DNA from: Amoebophrya sp. A120 | Taxonomy: Eukaryota; Sar; Dinophyceae; Syndiniales; Amoebophryaceae | Length of the DNA stretch: 64,000 nucleotides | Assembly (NCBI GenBank): GCA_905178155.1 | Contig: CAJINV010000033.1 | Span: 22,736-86,735, forward strand | Direction: 5' to 3' | Part shown: piece after piece, positions 44,937 through 58,100 of the stretch | Numbering within the stretch: position 1 is the first letter of the stretch | Layout: every line of letters starts with the position of its first letter | The notes under the pieces: generated by a model | What the model saw: only the letters and a program-made list of their open reading frames with translations | Told to the model about the DNA's origin: nothing | Databases searched by the model: none | Position numbers and translations under genes: made by a program

Positions 44937-47047
44937 TACACACCGCCCCGGAGTCTCGCGTTCGACGACGACTGGCTGCAGTTAAAGGGGGAAAACACGT
45001 TTTTGCAACTGAAGGAACTGCAGCAAGAGCAACTGGGACAAGGGATGACCAAGATGGACAAGAAGCACACGGTCGTGATGAAAACGGGAGAAGATAAATC
45101 GCACCAGAACAAGAAATATCAAATGCAAAAATGTCTGGGTCTGGAAGAGAGTAAACTTGTCATGCGGTTTTTCATGACCCAGGAGGTCTGGAATGCGGGA
45201 CCTAGCATGACAGAGTCTGAGAGGTTTCTGCCATGCCTATCCTGCATGAGAAACTTCCTCCAAACTTGGTCGAAGTTGGACAGCTTTTGGCACTCATGCA
45301 ACACAGATTTCTGCGTGATTCGATTTTAGCATGACAAGTTCCAACCTTCCAGACCCAGACATTTTTACATTTGATAAGAAAGTGGAACAAGGAGCAAGCG
45401 CAGCAAAGAAATCATCCACAACCTTCACCCAGGAACAGCAGGTGGCCGCACCCAAGCACGCCGCCAAGGGAAAACCGAAGGGGAAAGCGAAGGAGCCTCA
45501 CCCGGAACCAGAAGAATCGGAGGAGGAAGGATCGCCCGAGGATGGCGAGAAGGAATATGAAAAGTGTAAATCCAAATTCTTGTTATTTGTCTTGGTCGCT
45601 GCAAAATAAGTAGACGGAGTGTTGCAAAAATGCTTGATGACTGTCATGAAACATCAAGTGAAACGTCGCTACACGACTTTGTAAGCAGGCATGTCGCACT
45701 ACGAGGACGAGGACGAACTATCGCTGTGTCTATGTTCAGGTACTACAGCTTTTTTTCCCAGTACCATGATTATACATGTTGATCCGTCTACACACGGCAC
45801 CATACGACCCTGACACAAATTGGAATTTTTGTGAGCGACACATAGGAGAAGGAGAAACACGACGAAGATGAAGAGAAGGAGGATGGTGAGGGGCCAACGA
45901 CCGAGCCGCCGCTGGATGACGGCAAGATGACGCTGTACGTGATCATCGGCATTCTGCTTTTCTGCCTGCTGGTCACGCTCGGCTTGCTGGCGTACAAGTT
46001 TTCCCAGACCACCACCAGTGCGGGGTACGGGCGCGCGAGCAAGGGCGGCAAGAAAGGCGGCAAAGGCGGCAAGACGATGGGCGGCGGAGTATCAAGAAGA
46101 AAATTCCCCCCTCCCCATATCAAAACGGAAATCTGTAGTGATGCAGATTCGTGGGAAAGCCTTGCACCTTCAGCATGGCAGGAGGCAGCTGGAAGTGGGA
46201 AACTGCATGACAAGTTGCCTGCAACCAAGGCCACAACTGCGGCTCTTGGCCTTCTAGCATTACAAGCCGACTCGTGTACTCAAATACAACAGCATCACAA
46301 ATTTCGTTTTCGATAGGTGGAGGAGGGATTTTTTCTTTCGATACGGAGGAAAGGGGAAGGGCAAAATGCCAGAAGAAGACCCGTTCGCCGACGACGACGA
46401 GAACGCCGGAATGATATCAAATGCAAATATGTCTGGGTCTGGAAGAATGCTGATGTTTGTCATGCTGTTTTTGCATGACAGAAAATGTCTGTCATGGAAG
46501 CCCTAGCATCACAGATTTGGATTTCGAGAAGCTTCCGCATTGCTTAATCCGCATGACAAATCCCCCATTTTGGTGACAGGAAATGGGCACCTTTTGCTGC
46601 CTATGCATGATAATTTTTTGGTGTTGTGAAATGCGCATCACAAGTTCGCATCCTTCCAGACCCAGACATATTTGCAATGCATAAATGATGGACGACTACA
46701 ACGATGACGGCCCCGGTATGGGATAATTCTCAACTGTTACATTCTCAACCGTTCCATGAATTTGCGATGCGAGAATGTTGGCAAAACAAGGCAAGTAAGC
46801 AAGAGGGGGAAGATTGCGCGTTTTGCATAATACAGGTTTGGCGCAGATTTTAATGCTAAGCATCGAGCAGTTGCAGTTCGAGAACTTGCCATGCGAAGCA
46901 GCTTGATCATGCCCTAGGTACCGATGGCAATTTTGCATGACAGCTTTATATCGTAAGCAAATTGAGAGTGTAACGCTTGAGAATCCCTCCATAGCCGGGG
47001 GCTACAGCGCCGGCGCGGGGTACGGGGACGACCAAAACTACTACTAA
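44937..47047 (+). CDS. Single-pass membrane protein, acidic and basic linkers (3' exons)
   Basis: Exons about 44937-45116, 45382-45554, 45854-46089, 46349-46414, 46689-46716 and 46999-47047 join in frame by removing five introners, each with one TSD copy. The protein reads SLAFDDDWLQLKGENTFLQL, a Lys/Pro/Glu-rich linker, KMTLYVIIGILLFCLLVTLG (one transmembrane helix), a Gly/Lys-rich stretch, then an acidic tail (PEEDPFADDDENAGMM) ending GYGDDQNYY. A type I topology with a short cytosolic tail is likely. The 5' exons are unresolved; it may be the end of the gene starting at 36900. Family unknown. Confidence 0.7.
45117..45376. mobile_element. Introner, family 1, TSD AGAAA
   Basis: Starts TATCAAATGCAAAAATGTCT and ends CATTTTTACATTTGATA. 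AGAAA is exact at 45112-45116 and 45377-45381. Excision joins SHQNKK to VEQGASAAKK. Confidence 0.93.
45555..45845. mobile_element. Probable introner, 8-bp flanking repeat
   Basis: GAGAAGGA occurs at 45547-45554 and 45846-45853. The ends TATG.../...CATA are inverted, with weak further similarity. Excision joins PEDGEKE to KHDEDEEKE in frame. Confidence 0.6.
46090..46343. mobile_element. Introner, family 2, TSD CGGAG
   Basis: Starts TATCAAGAAGAAAATTCCCC and ends GATTTTTTCTTTCGATA. CGGAG is exact at 46085-46089 and 46344-46348. Excision keeps the Gly/Lys-rich stretch in frame (MGGGGKGKGKMPEE). Confidence 0.92.
46415..46683. mobile_element. Introner, family 1, TSD AATGA
   Basis: Starts TATCAAATGCAAATATGTCT and ends ACATATTTGCAATGCATA. 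AATGA is exact at 46410-46414 and 46684-46688. Excision joins DENAGM to MDDYNDD. Interior close to 7589-7852. Confidence 0.93.
46717..46993. mobile_element. Introner, distinct TIR, TSD CCCGG/GCCGG
   Basis: TATGGGATAATTCTCAACTG pairs with an end whose reverse complement is TATGGAGGGATTCTCAAGCG; both continue GTTACA. Excision joins NDDGPG to GYSAGAGYG in frame. Confidence 0.88.
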
Positions 47048-48226
47048 AAAGGACCTGCGGGTAGAAGATAGTTCTTGCCGAACAAAGGCAAGAGGGATGA
47101 GCATTTTAATGTTCTGTCGGAGAACACAAAGACAAACCACTGCTTAGTACAGTGAAACAATAGAACAATACGACAGAGTAGAAGAAGTACTTATTTGCGC
47201 CAACTGTGCCGTCCAGCCTTGTTCAGACACAGAAGAGACGAACAAGAATTTTACACTAAACAAGAGAAGAACATCATCGAGTGCAACCAGCACACTCGAG
47301 CGAGAGACGCTATTCCGAGAACCATTTGTGAAATTGAAAAAATTAAGATGAATGTACAACAAAAGCAAAGTGAGATTGAGTCTTGTTTCTATTGTATGAT
47401 TGAGTTTTTACTCATTTATTCAGGTAGTTTCTGTAGTGTACCAACCTAGTTCGAGAACGAGTTGAACCTATATCCATCTAAACGTCAGGTTGTTGCGTGT
47501 GTTTCACACTGTTTCACTGTACCTTAAAGTTTCTTCACGCAAAAAAGTGAAGTTAAATAAAGTTGAGAAACAAATCGACTATGCAGCTCCACGTACCTGC
47601 AAATGAAATTTGAATTTGTGCACAAAAAAGGAAAGTTGTACGATGAAAAAAAACAGAATACGCGAGTGAGTACACGTAACACGCTGCGTCTTTGGCCGCG
47701 TGCATCAGTTTGTTCCTCCGTAGAAACTGTTTTCCTGAGTCACTTGTGGGTCGTCCTCTCGAGGTCGTCATATTCTGTGTCGCAAATAAAGTTTTCCAAA
47801 GTTATTTTCCCTGCGGTCCACACCTCGCTCATGATAGATGATCCATAATTAGAAATAAGGCTTCGTGGATTTGTTTTCATCGTCAATCGTTGAATCATAG
47901 TCGTGAGTCGTATTTTCGTAAATCCTCGTATTCGGAGGAAAAAGGAGGGTCGTCGTCGTAAACTCGTAGTTCCACCGTCGACCCAAGAACTGTATTGACG
48001 AGGACAACGAACATGCAAGTGTTGATGCGTCTCATGTCTCCCAAAGCCTTCGGGAATTTCAACGTGTCTCTCGTGCGTTAATTACTGCCATAGAAACTAC
48101 GCGAAGAAGGTCGTACAGTGCCAGGAGGTTTACTACGAGTGCGTTTTTTTGCAAATAAGTAACATAATAAATTTGTCGCGCTTCGCCTTCGTTCCACTTG
48201 CACAAGTACTTACTACGCACAAGAAA
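47048..48226. other. Intergenic region
   Basis: AT-rich, no supported gene. Short frames near 47195-47449 and 47603-47848 lack coding bias. No element ends recognised. Confidence 0.4.
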
Positions 48227-49342
48227 ATGGACATTCCCTACGAGCGTTTCAATCTCCTCGAGACCCTCCCCGAGACGCAGGAGGCCGTCCCCTGATATCC
48301 TGTGCAAAAGTCCTATTGACGTCGTGTCTACTGGTCCTACAACAACTTGCGGCCATGCAAGACAGCTCTGTCTCTGTTGTTAGACCTGAACAAAAGCTGC
48401 ATGACAAACTTGTTGAACAAAAGCTGCGTTGTTCTTGTTGAGAAATTTTGTCATGCGAGCGCGTGTGCGACACCGACACCGACACGAAACACTTTTGCAG
48501 CCCTGCATATCTGGATGCAGAAGTGGATTTCGCCCCACCAGCGGTTTAACTGGCACCACAAGAGGGACGCGGACAACTGGAACCCGCGCGACGCACCCCC
48601 ACCCATGGAGTCGAACAGCGGAAAGTTGATCGCGTACAACGGCTCCAAGGCCTACAACCACCTGTTCCCTGAAAAGCAGTTGCAGCGGTCGGATTCCGCT
48701 CCTCAGTTTCCCGCGAGAAACAACTGGAAGGTGAACAAATACGGGCCAAAGGAGCCGGCAAGGCTCGGCGGGGGGATTTCCAGCTGGCAACCCAGTCACT
48801 CCGATGTACAATTTGGTCTTTGGTTTTCTATGTTCTTTGATGGTAGTGTGTCGTGCGTTTCGAAAATTTGATGTAAATTTCTTGTCATGCGAATATTAAG
48901 TAAGGAAGCATATTAAGCTGCACATGATGTTGTAGTTTCACGAATCGAACAATATATGGTATCAGGTTTTGTGGGGTTACCCCAAGGGTTTTGAGAAGTG
49001 GAACAAGGGCTCTGAGATGACCAGAATTCTGAACGTATGATAAGGAGAAAACCTTGCGGATTCGCATCTTTTGCACGTGCTGCGTAAATTTCTAAAAGCC
49101 ATGTATGAATCATGGCGTTGTACTAGCAAGATTTTTATGGTAGAAGTTTCGTTGCTGGTCGAGATATTCGAAATAATGTGCACGGTCCTGTAATCATGCG
49201 GAAGCAGTAGCTAGCAATTAGCATCCTCAACTTCGAACGACCGAGCCATTTGTGCAGTGGTCGAATCCGCTTGATGAATCATTTTTCTCCATACTTCCCC
49301 GCGCCTACCACCGGTGTCCTGCAGTACCGCGGCGGACCGTAA
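48227..49342 (+). CDS. Hypothetical protein, 163 aa
   Basis: Exons 48227-48294, 48514-48805 and 49211-49342. It begins MDIPYERFNLLETLPETQEA, continues PWMQKWISPHQRFNWHHKRD and ARNNWKVNKYGPKEP, and ends PYFPAPTTGVLQYRGGP. Tyr/Trp/Pro-rich and basic, with no signal peptide or membrane segment. The first break is an introner. The second is inferred as GT-AG (donor at 48806, acceptor TAG at 49210). The style recalls small structural proteins of mitochondria or cilia, but I have no family assignment. Confidence 0.6.
48295..48510. mobile_element. Introner, TSD CTG
   Basis: ATATCCTGTGCAAAAG pairs with an end whose reverse complement is ATATGCAGGGCTGCAAAAG. CTG lies at 48292-48294 and 48511-48513. 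Excision joins TQEAVP to WMQKWISPHQ; without it a TGA follows at once. Confidence 0.75.
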
Positions 49343-52116
49343 GCCGAATCAGAATGCTGCTCACGACGGTGATGAAATCGGGAATTTTGATCTGTACGTA
49401 CGCATTTTTGTTGAAGTAATAGTATGAGTTGCCTTGCAATTGAAATTACAACTATTGGTATGTTGTTACTGTATCGATGAAACGGAAGATCTAGTTAATT
49501 GTACAAAAATAATATTTATAGCAAGACCCTGCCTGCGATAGGATCGCTATTTTTATTGTACACCGACGAGGGAGTAGGAAGAGGAACTACAATATTAAAG
49601 CAAGACATCGCGTGCCGCAACTACTTTTGATCTGCAATAAAGCAAGGACACCGACGCTACAGAGATATCTCAAACACTTCCGAATTCATTGTACATGTAG
49701 ATTCGAGATTTTGTACTATTTGTTGAACAAGACAAACCAAGTCTCCACGACTTTTACAGGGAAGAACAATAAAGCAAAGCGCAGGCCTGCATGCGAAGCT
49801 TTCCTGAACGACCCCGATTCAATGAAAATCATAGCAAGAAATAACAAATGGAAAGTTATCGTAGGAGGAGCGACAATATCATGGTCCGACGAGCCTTGCC
49901 AAATTTACTTTGGTTGCTCTTGTTCTCCCTCTTTTTTCCCCTTCAGCTTTCATGCTTGGCCGCAACGATCGTGAGATTTTTGTTTGCGAAAGAAGATCGA
50001 AATAAGTACCACGAGCCAGATCTGGATCTTTCAAGTATTTGATCCGCGCGTTTACTGTGATTCTATTTGATCAAAGCCATTGTAAGACCGGCTTTCTTGA
50101 TGGGCTTTTTTGTGCCCGAGGACGAGAAAGTGAAAGTGAAAGAGAAAGAACTACTTACCGTGGTCGATTCTGATCTTGATGAAGTTTTTTAGAGGTGGTC
50201 TACTTTCTAACTCTAAGGAGGATCACCCTGATAATTGTCGCCCCAGCGGCGACCACAACTTTTTGAATTTTGATTTCACGCTCCCATTGCATTTTGATTC
50301 TCAGGTGTCACTGACAGAACATGTTGATGACGGAGAACTGCGCACTGTTGTAGTTTTTCTATCAAGTAGAATGAACTAATACATAGGCCTACTAAAGACG
50401 AACTTTGTTCGTGACAAAGGATCGCGAACGCGAAGTTGAAAAAAATTTTACAGGGTTTTAAAACGGTAGAGGTGACGAGAAAATGAAAAACAATCGAAGT
50501 CTACTACTTATTACGCCCAGAAATTATACTCGTTGTACTTGTACATGTACTGGTTCAGTGTTGTATTGATGTAAAGCATAAGTAATATAATTTTTATCTC
50601 AAGAACGGCCATAGCCCGCCGTCGGAGTTACAATCTATACTTGATTCACGTTGACCATTGTACAACTTCCTCCGGAGTCGATTTTTATACGATTACCCGA
50701 GCTCGCCGTATTGGTTTTGCCAGCGTGAAGAAAAAGTTTGCAGCCTGTCTGCACGACAAGTCAGCGAGAAGAAAGTAAAATTTATTGATTTTACAAGAAC
50801 TGGAAATAGGGAGTCACGTTGCCCGCAGAGGAGACTCTCAAAGTAAGTATATAAATCGCGACATGTGACATCAAGATCTCCTTCTACCACCACAAGCGAA
50901 AGAGAAACGAAAACAAACCAATTTCGTGATTTAACCGAAGCAAAAGTTGCTTTTATAGATGTGACGTGGATCATAATCATGTGGTTTATCCACTACCTCT
51001 CGTCTTTCGAAATTATAACAACCTGCCTACGGCCAATATTGCGACAAAAATAAACCCGACACTCCACAATTTTCTACTAACCTTGCCGTTTGATTGAACC
51101 CGAATCTATTTCACGACTCGGCGTTCGATTTCAACACAGCAGGCGCAAGTTTATAAATACAATTTTATGATGTACTACACCAGCATCTCTGACGAGCACG
51201 AGCAGCTCTAGGGACCGCTACTACTACGCCAAAATAAACCGGACGAGTCGTTAAAGGACTTACTCTCGACCCGACCTCTGCCGTCGGACTCTCTTGATAT
51301 ACTTCGTACTAAAATTTACGCACACTCGTGTTATAGTTCACTCCTTTTGACCTCGTAGGTTTGCTTGTTTTGTAGTTTGTAACTTGGTCGCCTATTAGAG
51401 TGAGTGGCTCCGGTTCCTCGCTTTGTCATGTAGACAGATGCCGTCTTCCTAGTCCTCAGCGATTTAATCTATCTGATCGCCTTTGAAGACCACACTGTGT
51501 GTGCAGAGGAGCAGCACTTGTTGGTACTACCAATACAACAACCAAGACAGTACTCTCTCGCGACAGTCTTTCGACTAGTAGACCCTTCTTGAAATATAAA
51601 TTTCTTGCGAAAGATTTGTTTGTCGAAGAGGTTCTGCGCGAAAAATCTATGAAATAAAAGCTACGACAAAGAAAAGAAATTTTAACAAGTAAAGAGATTG
51701 GCGATTTCTTGATGCCACTACACTAACTTTAGACTTCATTGCCGCGACCCGTTCCTGTCTCGCTTGTGAACTTGTTTTAAGTAAGACATCCTTCTTGGCT
51801 GGAGGACGAAGTTCTTTTACAAGGCGCGTACGAGGACCACCGAGGTAGAAGTAATTCCGCAGGCTCGAGCAGGAGCCGCTGTGGTATTGTATCATTCGCT
51901 AGCACGACAACCAAAGCGACACTTAGTCCCGTCCGTGCAAGATCGGAGGAGGACGATTGGCCACCAAGATGCCACGGAAGTGGACCGTCGCAGGAGCTTC
52001 ACTCGAGAAACGCAAACCACAGGGACGAGTCAAGCGTTAGGAACGGAAGTTGCAGATCATGAACAGGTACTAGGGCAGCGCCAGCGGAGGATTTTTTTTA
52101 TACTTAATACTATACC
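49343..52116. other. Intergenic region
   Basis: AT-rich. The 120-codon frame near 49612 lacks coding bias. I see no TIR element, RNA gene or long coding frame on either strand. Confidence 0.4.
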
Positions 52117-55100
52117 ATGTTGGAGTTGTCCACTCCGTCTCTGGTGGGTCCTCGTTGGTGGAAGTGCCCGGCGTCTTCGCGAGGACCTCGACGCAAGCTG
52201 TGGGGCGACACAAGAAGAACAAAGGCATCCTTGAGCACGACTGGAACGAGGCGTTTGCTATGTATGACAAAAATGTCTTCGAAGCCTTTCTCTCTTTCTG
52301 GAGAGCAAACCCGCGCCGGCTCTGTCCTGACGAGGCTAGTGCTTTTACTCCTCACGACCTTTCACCTCGAGCATGTGTCCACAACTTCGGGTACGTACAA
52401 TAAAGCAGTCGTGGCTGCGATGACTACAGCGCCGAATGGACAAACAAATAGTAGACCGAGCTGGTGGCGGACCATGCTGTTCGGGAGGACGTCGGGCAGT
52501 GGTGTAAGTACACCAGGTATCAAATGTAAAAATGTCTGGGTCTGGAAGAGTGCAAGATTTGTGATGCAGGTTTTCCATGACCCATGAGGTCTGGAATGCG
52601 AGACCCAGCATGCCAGATTCTTTGAGGTCTCTATCATGCCTCTCCTGCATGAGAAACTCCCTCTCAACTTGGTCAAAAGCGGACAGCTTTTGGCACTCAC
52701 GCAACACAGACTTTTGCATCATTCAGGTTTAGCATGACAAGTTGCATTCTTCCAGACCCAGACATTTTTACAGTTGATACCAGGCTCATCAACTCGTCCA
52801 ACTACCGGCGAAATAGGACCTTCTGGCGAAAGTGGCGTGGACGAGCGAGTCCGCGGACAACACCAGAGCGAAGAGATGATCCTTGCACAAGAACCAGGAT
52901 CTTCATCGCCTGGTGAGCGTCGTGCTTCCCCCACACACCGCCACCAGGTCGGATACGCTAAAACATCAAATACGGCCGCGAGTGTTCTTCCTCCCGCCTC
53001 ACATTCACCGGAGAGCATGCTTCGCGAGTTCTTTACTGGCCAAATCGATGCAGTTTCTGCCAACTCCGATTTTACTACTGCCGCGTCAACAACTGGTGTT
53101 GCAAAAACTTCAAAAACTAGTACCCCGGGTCAACATCTGGCGCTGGCCGCAGCACAGGTGCCGGTAGCTGCTGACAGAGACGTTTTTGGAAGGATGAAAA
53201 GGGAGGAGCAACGACCGGCAAAAACGTTGGACGTGTCTTCTAGAAGTGCTGCGCACCATTATGATAAAGCTTGTAAGCCGGCTTTCGCGTCAACCAAAAG
53301 CGGGTCGGTGTCCTCGCGGACTGGAGGACAACATCATTCTTCTCACTATAACCATATTAACCGGGAGACGAAAAGAGACAAAGGATCAGCTCTCAAGAAA
53401 AAGGAAAGTCAACGTAAGCCAGAAGAACACGAGAGAACCGGATTCCTGACTTCGGAAAACGAGAGACTACGACGGGAAAGGAGAGAAAAAGAAAAAGCCT
53501 CGCGGTCCAGTTATTCATCTTCCAGGAGTGGCGCGGCGGCTAGTACTGCTGCGGTGCACGACGAAGTACCACCTCGTGGAGGTGTTATTCCTCCGACCAC
53601 GCTTCGCCGCGGACAGCTTTCGCCCGAGCAGTTGCGGCAGGAGCGCCTCAGGCAGAGTATGGCCGCGACCTCCGACGATGAGTACCTGCAAATGATGGGA
53701 CTAGATCTGAAACACACGCCGCCGACAGCCGCGGGGTACATTCTCGGCTACCGCGGGCCGCAAGGGCGGCGTGGTGCTAGGCGTGGAGCAGGTGGTAGCA
53801 GCAGTAAAAAACCCAAAGGAAGTAGCAGGACTTCCTCTAGTGCAGCTAATGGACGAGTAGAGATGACAGCACCAAGAAGTAGACCAGGTCTAGATCTTGG
53901 GTACTATCAACAACCTTTTCCGCAGCATCACCTCCCAGTAACAGACAGTACGTCGGAAGAGCCAACATCTTCAGAGAGCTGCCACACCAGCAGCCAAAGC
54001 AGTAGTGCCGCCTCCTCGGCCTCTTCGTCGCCCGTTTCGTCCGCGTCTTTCGCGGCTTCTCTTGAAGACCGGGTGAGCTTGGAACGAGATTTCGGACACT
54101 TGCAGATTGGGGGCGGCGCTGGCGCAGAACGAGAAGTAGACCAAGGAACTGTAACTAGGCAACTACAGGGAGGACTAGGGCGAGATGACGAGGAGGACCA
54201 GTTATGTGGTTTCGATGTGGAGCAAGAATCGAATGACGACGTAGAACCTCTATTTGGGCGCAGACCGCACACCACGCAGTATCGAAGAAGAAGAAGCGAT
54301 GCTGAGGGAGATAATAGTTCTAACTCAGCATCTTCCGCCGGCAGTGGAAGTTTGATAGTTGCATCAACAGCACCAGACTCAAAAACAGGACGAGCTGGTC
54401 TTTCTTCATCATCTGCGGTACCTGTTCTAGAACAGGACCTTCCCAGTACCCCCTTCGACAGCGCTATGCAGAAACGGGCCGCGTCGCTGCGAAGAAACAG
54501 CTCCGAAACTGCTGCAGAGGAAAGAAGCAGCGAAGAGTTATCTTTGTCTCCCGCAGGAGCTCCCCTCTCGCCAGGTGCAGCTACTACGCACCGGTCTCGC
54601 CCAAGAGTCCGGAGCCGAAGCTCTTTCTCCTCGGATTCCGCCGCGGCGTCCACCCGGGCGCCGAACAGCGACGACGATATGAAAACCACCCCGCGGAGCT
54701 TCCAGGGAGGAGGTCCTGCTCGTCCACACGGTACTACTAGAACCAACAAACTAGTCAAAGATCATGGACTGAAACCGAAAAGACGAAAGGGTGGGCCGGG
54801 AATATTAAGTTGCGGATCTTTATTCGGGACGCCGACTGCTCAACACGCGACAAAGGAGCATGATCAACATCTTGACACTCCTGCTGCGTTATTTCCTGCT
54901 CCGAGGACGTCGGAGGACTACACCGTGCGGGGTGGGCACAAACAAGAGCAGCCAGTGCAGCAACAACCGATCGTGGAGGCAGGTTCAACATCGTGGATGT
55001 TAAACGGTTGGACTAGAAGCGGCGGACAGGAACCGCAACAACAGGAGGCAAGACAACAGCAGGGCCGCACGACCAAACCAGCTAACGAGGACCACGGGGC

Positions 55101-58100
55101 TTCCATTCCCGTCATTACCTCCTCCGCGCCGATCCTTTCGCCGCAGCCTGTCCGCGTGCCTGCTGTGGTGGGTGGCACCGCAATGCTGACTAGAGGAGCG
55201 ATTTCGCACCTTTTTTCGCAGCAGCTGCAGCCAGTCCCCGAGGTGGACACCAGTGCGTCGTGTAGTTCTGGGTCGTCGGGAACTTCGTGCGACGAGGGGC
55301 GGGGTAACAAGCGCGAGAAGATCCTCACGACTGATTCTACTGGAGGCGACATAGTTACCACTTCTTCTACTAGCGCTGCAAAAGTGAAAGAACAGGAACC
55401 TCCGCGCGTTGCTCAGGTTCCTGACGGCGTTCCATTTTACAAAACTGAATACGGTGGCAGTGCCGGCGTGGAAGTAAAAGAGGCAGCGGGCGGTAATTCA
55501 TCTCACCATGGCACGACAATTCGAGAACACCAGCACAACAAAGTGCTTCGCACCGGCCAGACGGCATTGAAGCAGTCTTCTTCACCCGGGGGCACCAAAA
55601 CAGCGACCGGCGGAGCTACTAATACCGAGGGAGGATTGAATAAACGAAGCGTACTACTGTCGTCTCATCATTCAAAGCGCAGTAGCAGAAAAAATGGTCC
55701 TCGTCTACCCCCTAATTCTCCGAAAAGCCAAGTTCTATTTCGGGACCCGCCCTACGTCGACACTACTTCCCAGGCACTCGTGGGCGGCATTTTCGATAGC
55801 TTAACGAGTCAGGGTCACGGTGCTTCTATGGTAGGACGATCTGCAGCAGGCAGTAGTGCTTCAGGAGCTTCTGGCTCTGCTGGCAGTAGTCCGCGGAGTT
55901 TCTATATGGCCGAGGGGATTGGCGGCTCGCCGATCACCTCAGCTGCTTCCTCTCCGCATACTTCTCCGGTGCTAGCCGCGGCGCCGAACCAGGGGGCGGG
56001 GTTTTTGAAATCGGGGCCGTCGTGCGGGGGCTATGACAACAAGCACGACAAGGGAGATCAGCACAGGAGCATCGTGGTAGAAGATGGACAACAGGATCCA
56101 AAGGACGTCGATGCCGAACAGGAACTACACCCGGCGGACTTTGACCTCGGACAAGCGGTCAGCGAGGTCGGCAGTCTGGTGCCGGAGCAGGTGGTAGCCG
56201 ATTTACGCAAAGCGCAGCAAGTAGAAGTGCAACAGCTGCAAGAGGAACGGGATGATTTTGTCAGAAATATGGGCCGGCATATAATTCCGACCGATCTACC
56301 CTCTGTACAACTAGACGACAGGAGACAACTACAGCAAGACGACAGGACACAAGGACAACAGCAAGACCAGCGGCGCCTGTTCTCATTTCCGGGGCTTCGA
56401 AGTAGAAGACCTTCGGAAGACCAGGGGTCCTCACTTTACGTCAATGTGCGGCAGCGGATTGCCGATATCGAGAGAAAAATGTTCGGACGCAGTAGTAGAG
56501 CTTCTACAGAACAGGCACCAGGAGAAAATAATCTTCAACCAGAACAACTGCAATCGATTGCGGCGGTGGTAGCTGCGGAGCCAGTGCGCAACTACAAAGA
56601 GAGTTGTCAACCTGCATCCTCAGAAGCAGCCATCGCAGGTGGTGGAAAGAACAAAGACGCGGCTCTGAAAATGCAACAGGAAAGAACACAGCAGCAGGGG
56701 TGTTATAATGGGGGACCACATGCGGCACAGGAGAAGCAGGGATGCGAAGGGCTCGCGCTACAAAATAGTAGGAACGTCGACTCGGCAATAGTACAACCTG
56801 ATGAATCTACAGGAGCCGCGGCGAATCTGCTCTACCCAGTACAACTTCCGATACGTAAGATCAGCAGTGTGAATTCTGTGGCTAGCACGCTCCCCGAACA
56901 AAACATGGTACCAGGAGGAGCCTCCAGCCTCAGCCAGGAGCTGGGTTGTTGTAGTTCCCTTCTCCCTTCGCCGGACATGTCGCCCGGGCCGGCCAGCCCG
57001 GTGGGCGGGTCCCCATCCCTCATGGAAGAGGAGGAAGAGGATACGCAGGAATTAATTCCCCGTGGCTTCCAAGGATCATCTTCTACGAAGCCGACCGGCC
57101 CGGGACAGTTTGAAAATCTACTTCCGCCATGCGAACCAGCAGAACGGCAACTGACGCAGGAACACACGCCGCTGTTTGTTATGCAGATCAACGACCAAGT
57201 CGCGCGGAATGAGATAGACGGAGGCCACGAGGAGGCAACTGTAAAGGAAAAACGCACGTCGAGTCTTCTATTTCCGAGCAGTAGAAGTAGACCCGCCGAT
57301 CATGATCCGGCGGCAATTCCCCGACCTGCCTCGCCTTTTGGCGATTGTCATCAAGAAGAAGTGGACACTGTCATGGATGTAGACGATGGAGCTCTGACTG
57401 CAGCCGACATGGAGCTTATGGGCTTAGATTCCTTTCTCGTAAGAGCCCCCGCAACAAAAAATAAAGATGGCCGTCGCGAAGATGAAGAAGTGGATCCTGA
57501 GAAGTTTTTGCCTTGGAAGAGAATGGCAGCGCAGGGACAGGGACGTAGAGGCGTGTCGCCGGAGAACAAAATCACACGTCCCACGCCGAAACCACCTCGT
57601 CAAGAACAGCAAGGCTTCTTGCCTCTGGTGCGCACCGAGGCGGTACTTGTACCCGCGATTGATATAGAAAGCGACTCGCATATCGGTTCTCCCTCCTCGT
57701 CGCTGGTCGATGTGCATCTTCCGGGTAGTTTTGGGGCTGATGGTCAACAACAACAACCTCAGGAGCTTCATCAACAGAGCGCAGCGGCTGATATTACAAC
57801 TTCTGCTGTTTTATCAGCATCAGCCTCCTCGGCTTCAGGCTCTGCATTCTGGGCGGGAGGGAGTGCCGCACCAATTGTGGTCGCCCAAGATACCGACCCG
57901 ATTGTTCCTGCTTCTGCTTCCAGTGCCGCACCTACATCGCTCGCCGCGCCGGGGGTATTTTCTTCATCCGCTGGAGCCGCGACTGCAACGATCGGACGGC
58001 CTGCACCCGATTCTTTTTTTACTCCGAGCCCGGCCTTGATTGCGTCCTCCACCACCGCTGGCCTTTATCCCCAGGGAGGAGCCGGTGAGGAGCACACGAC

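Noticed and set aside
49612-49974. 120-codon frame as a gene
   Set aside because: AT-rich, random codon use, starts and ends in non-coding DNA; no homology recognised.
584-52779. Repeated short motifs as a CRISPR array
   Set aside because: Repeats are inverted, irregularly spaced and inside eukaryotic genes; no regular spacers.
53928-54758. Antisense frame of 276 codons
   Set aside because: Shadow of the Ser-rich + strand gene; composition mirrors Ser codons and no domain is visible.
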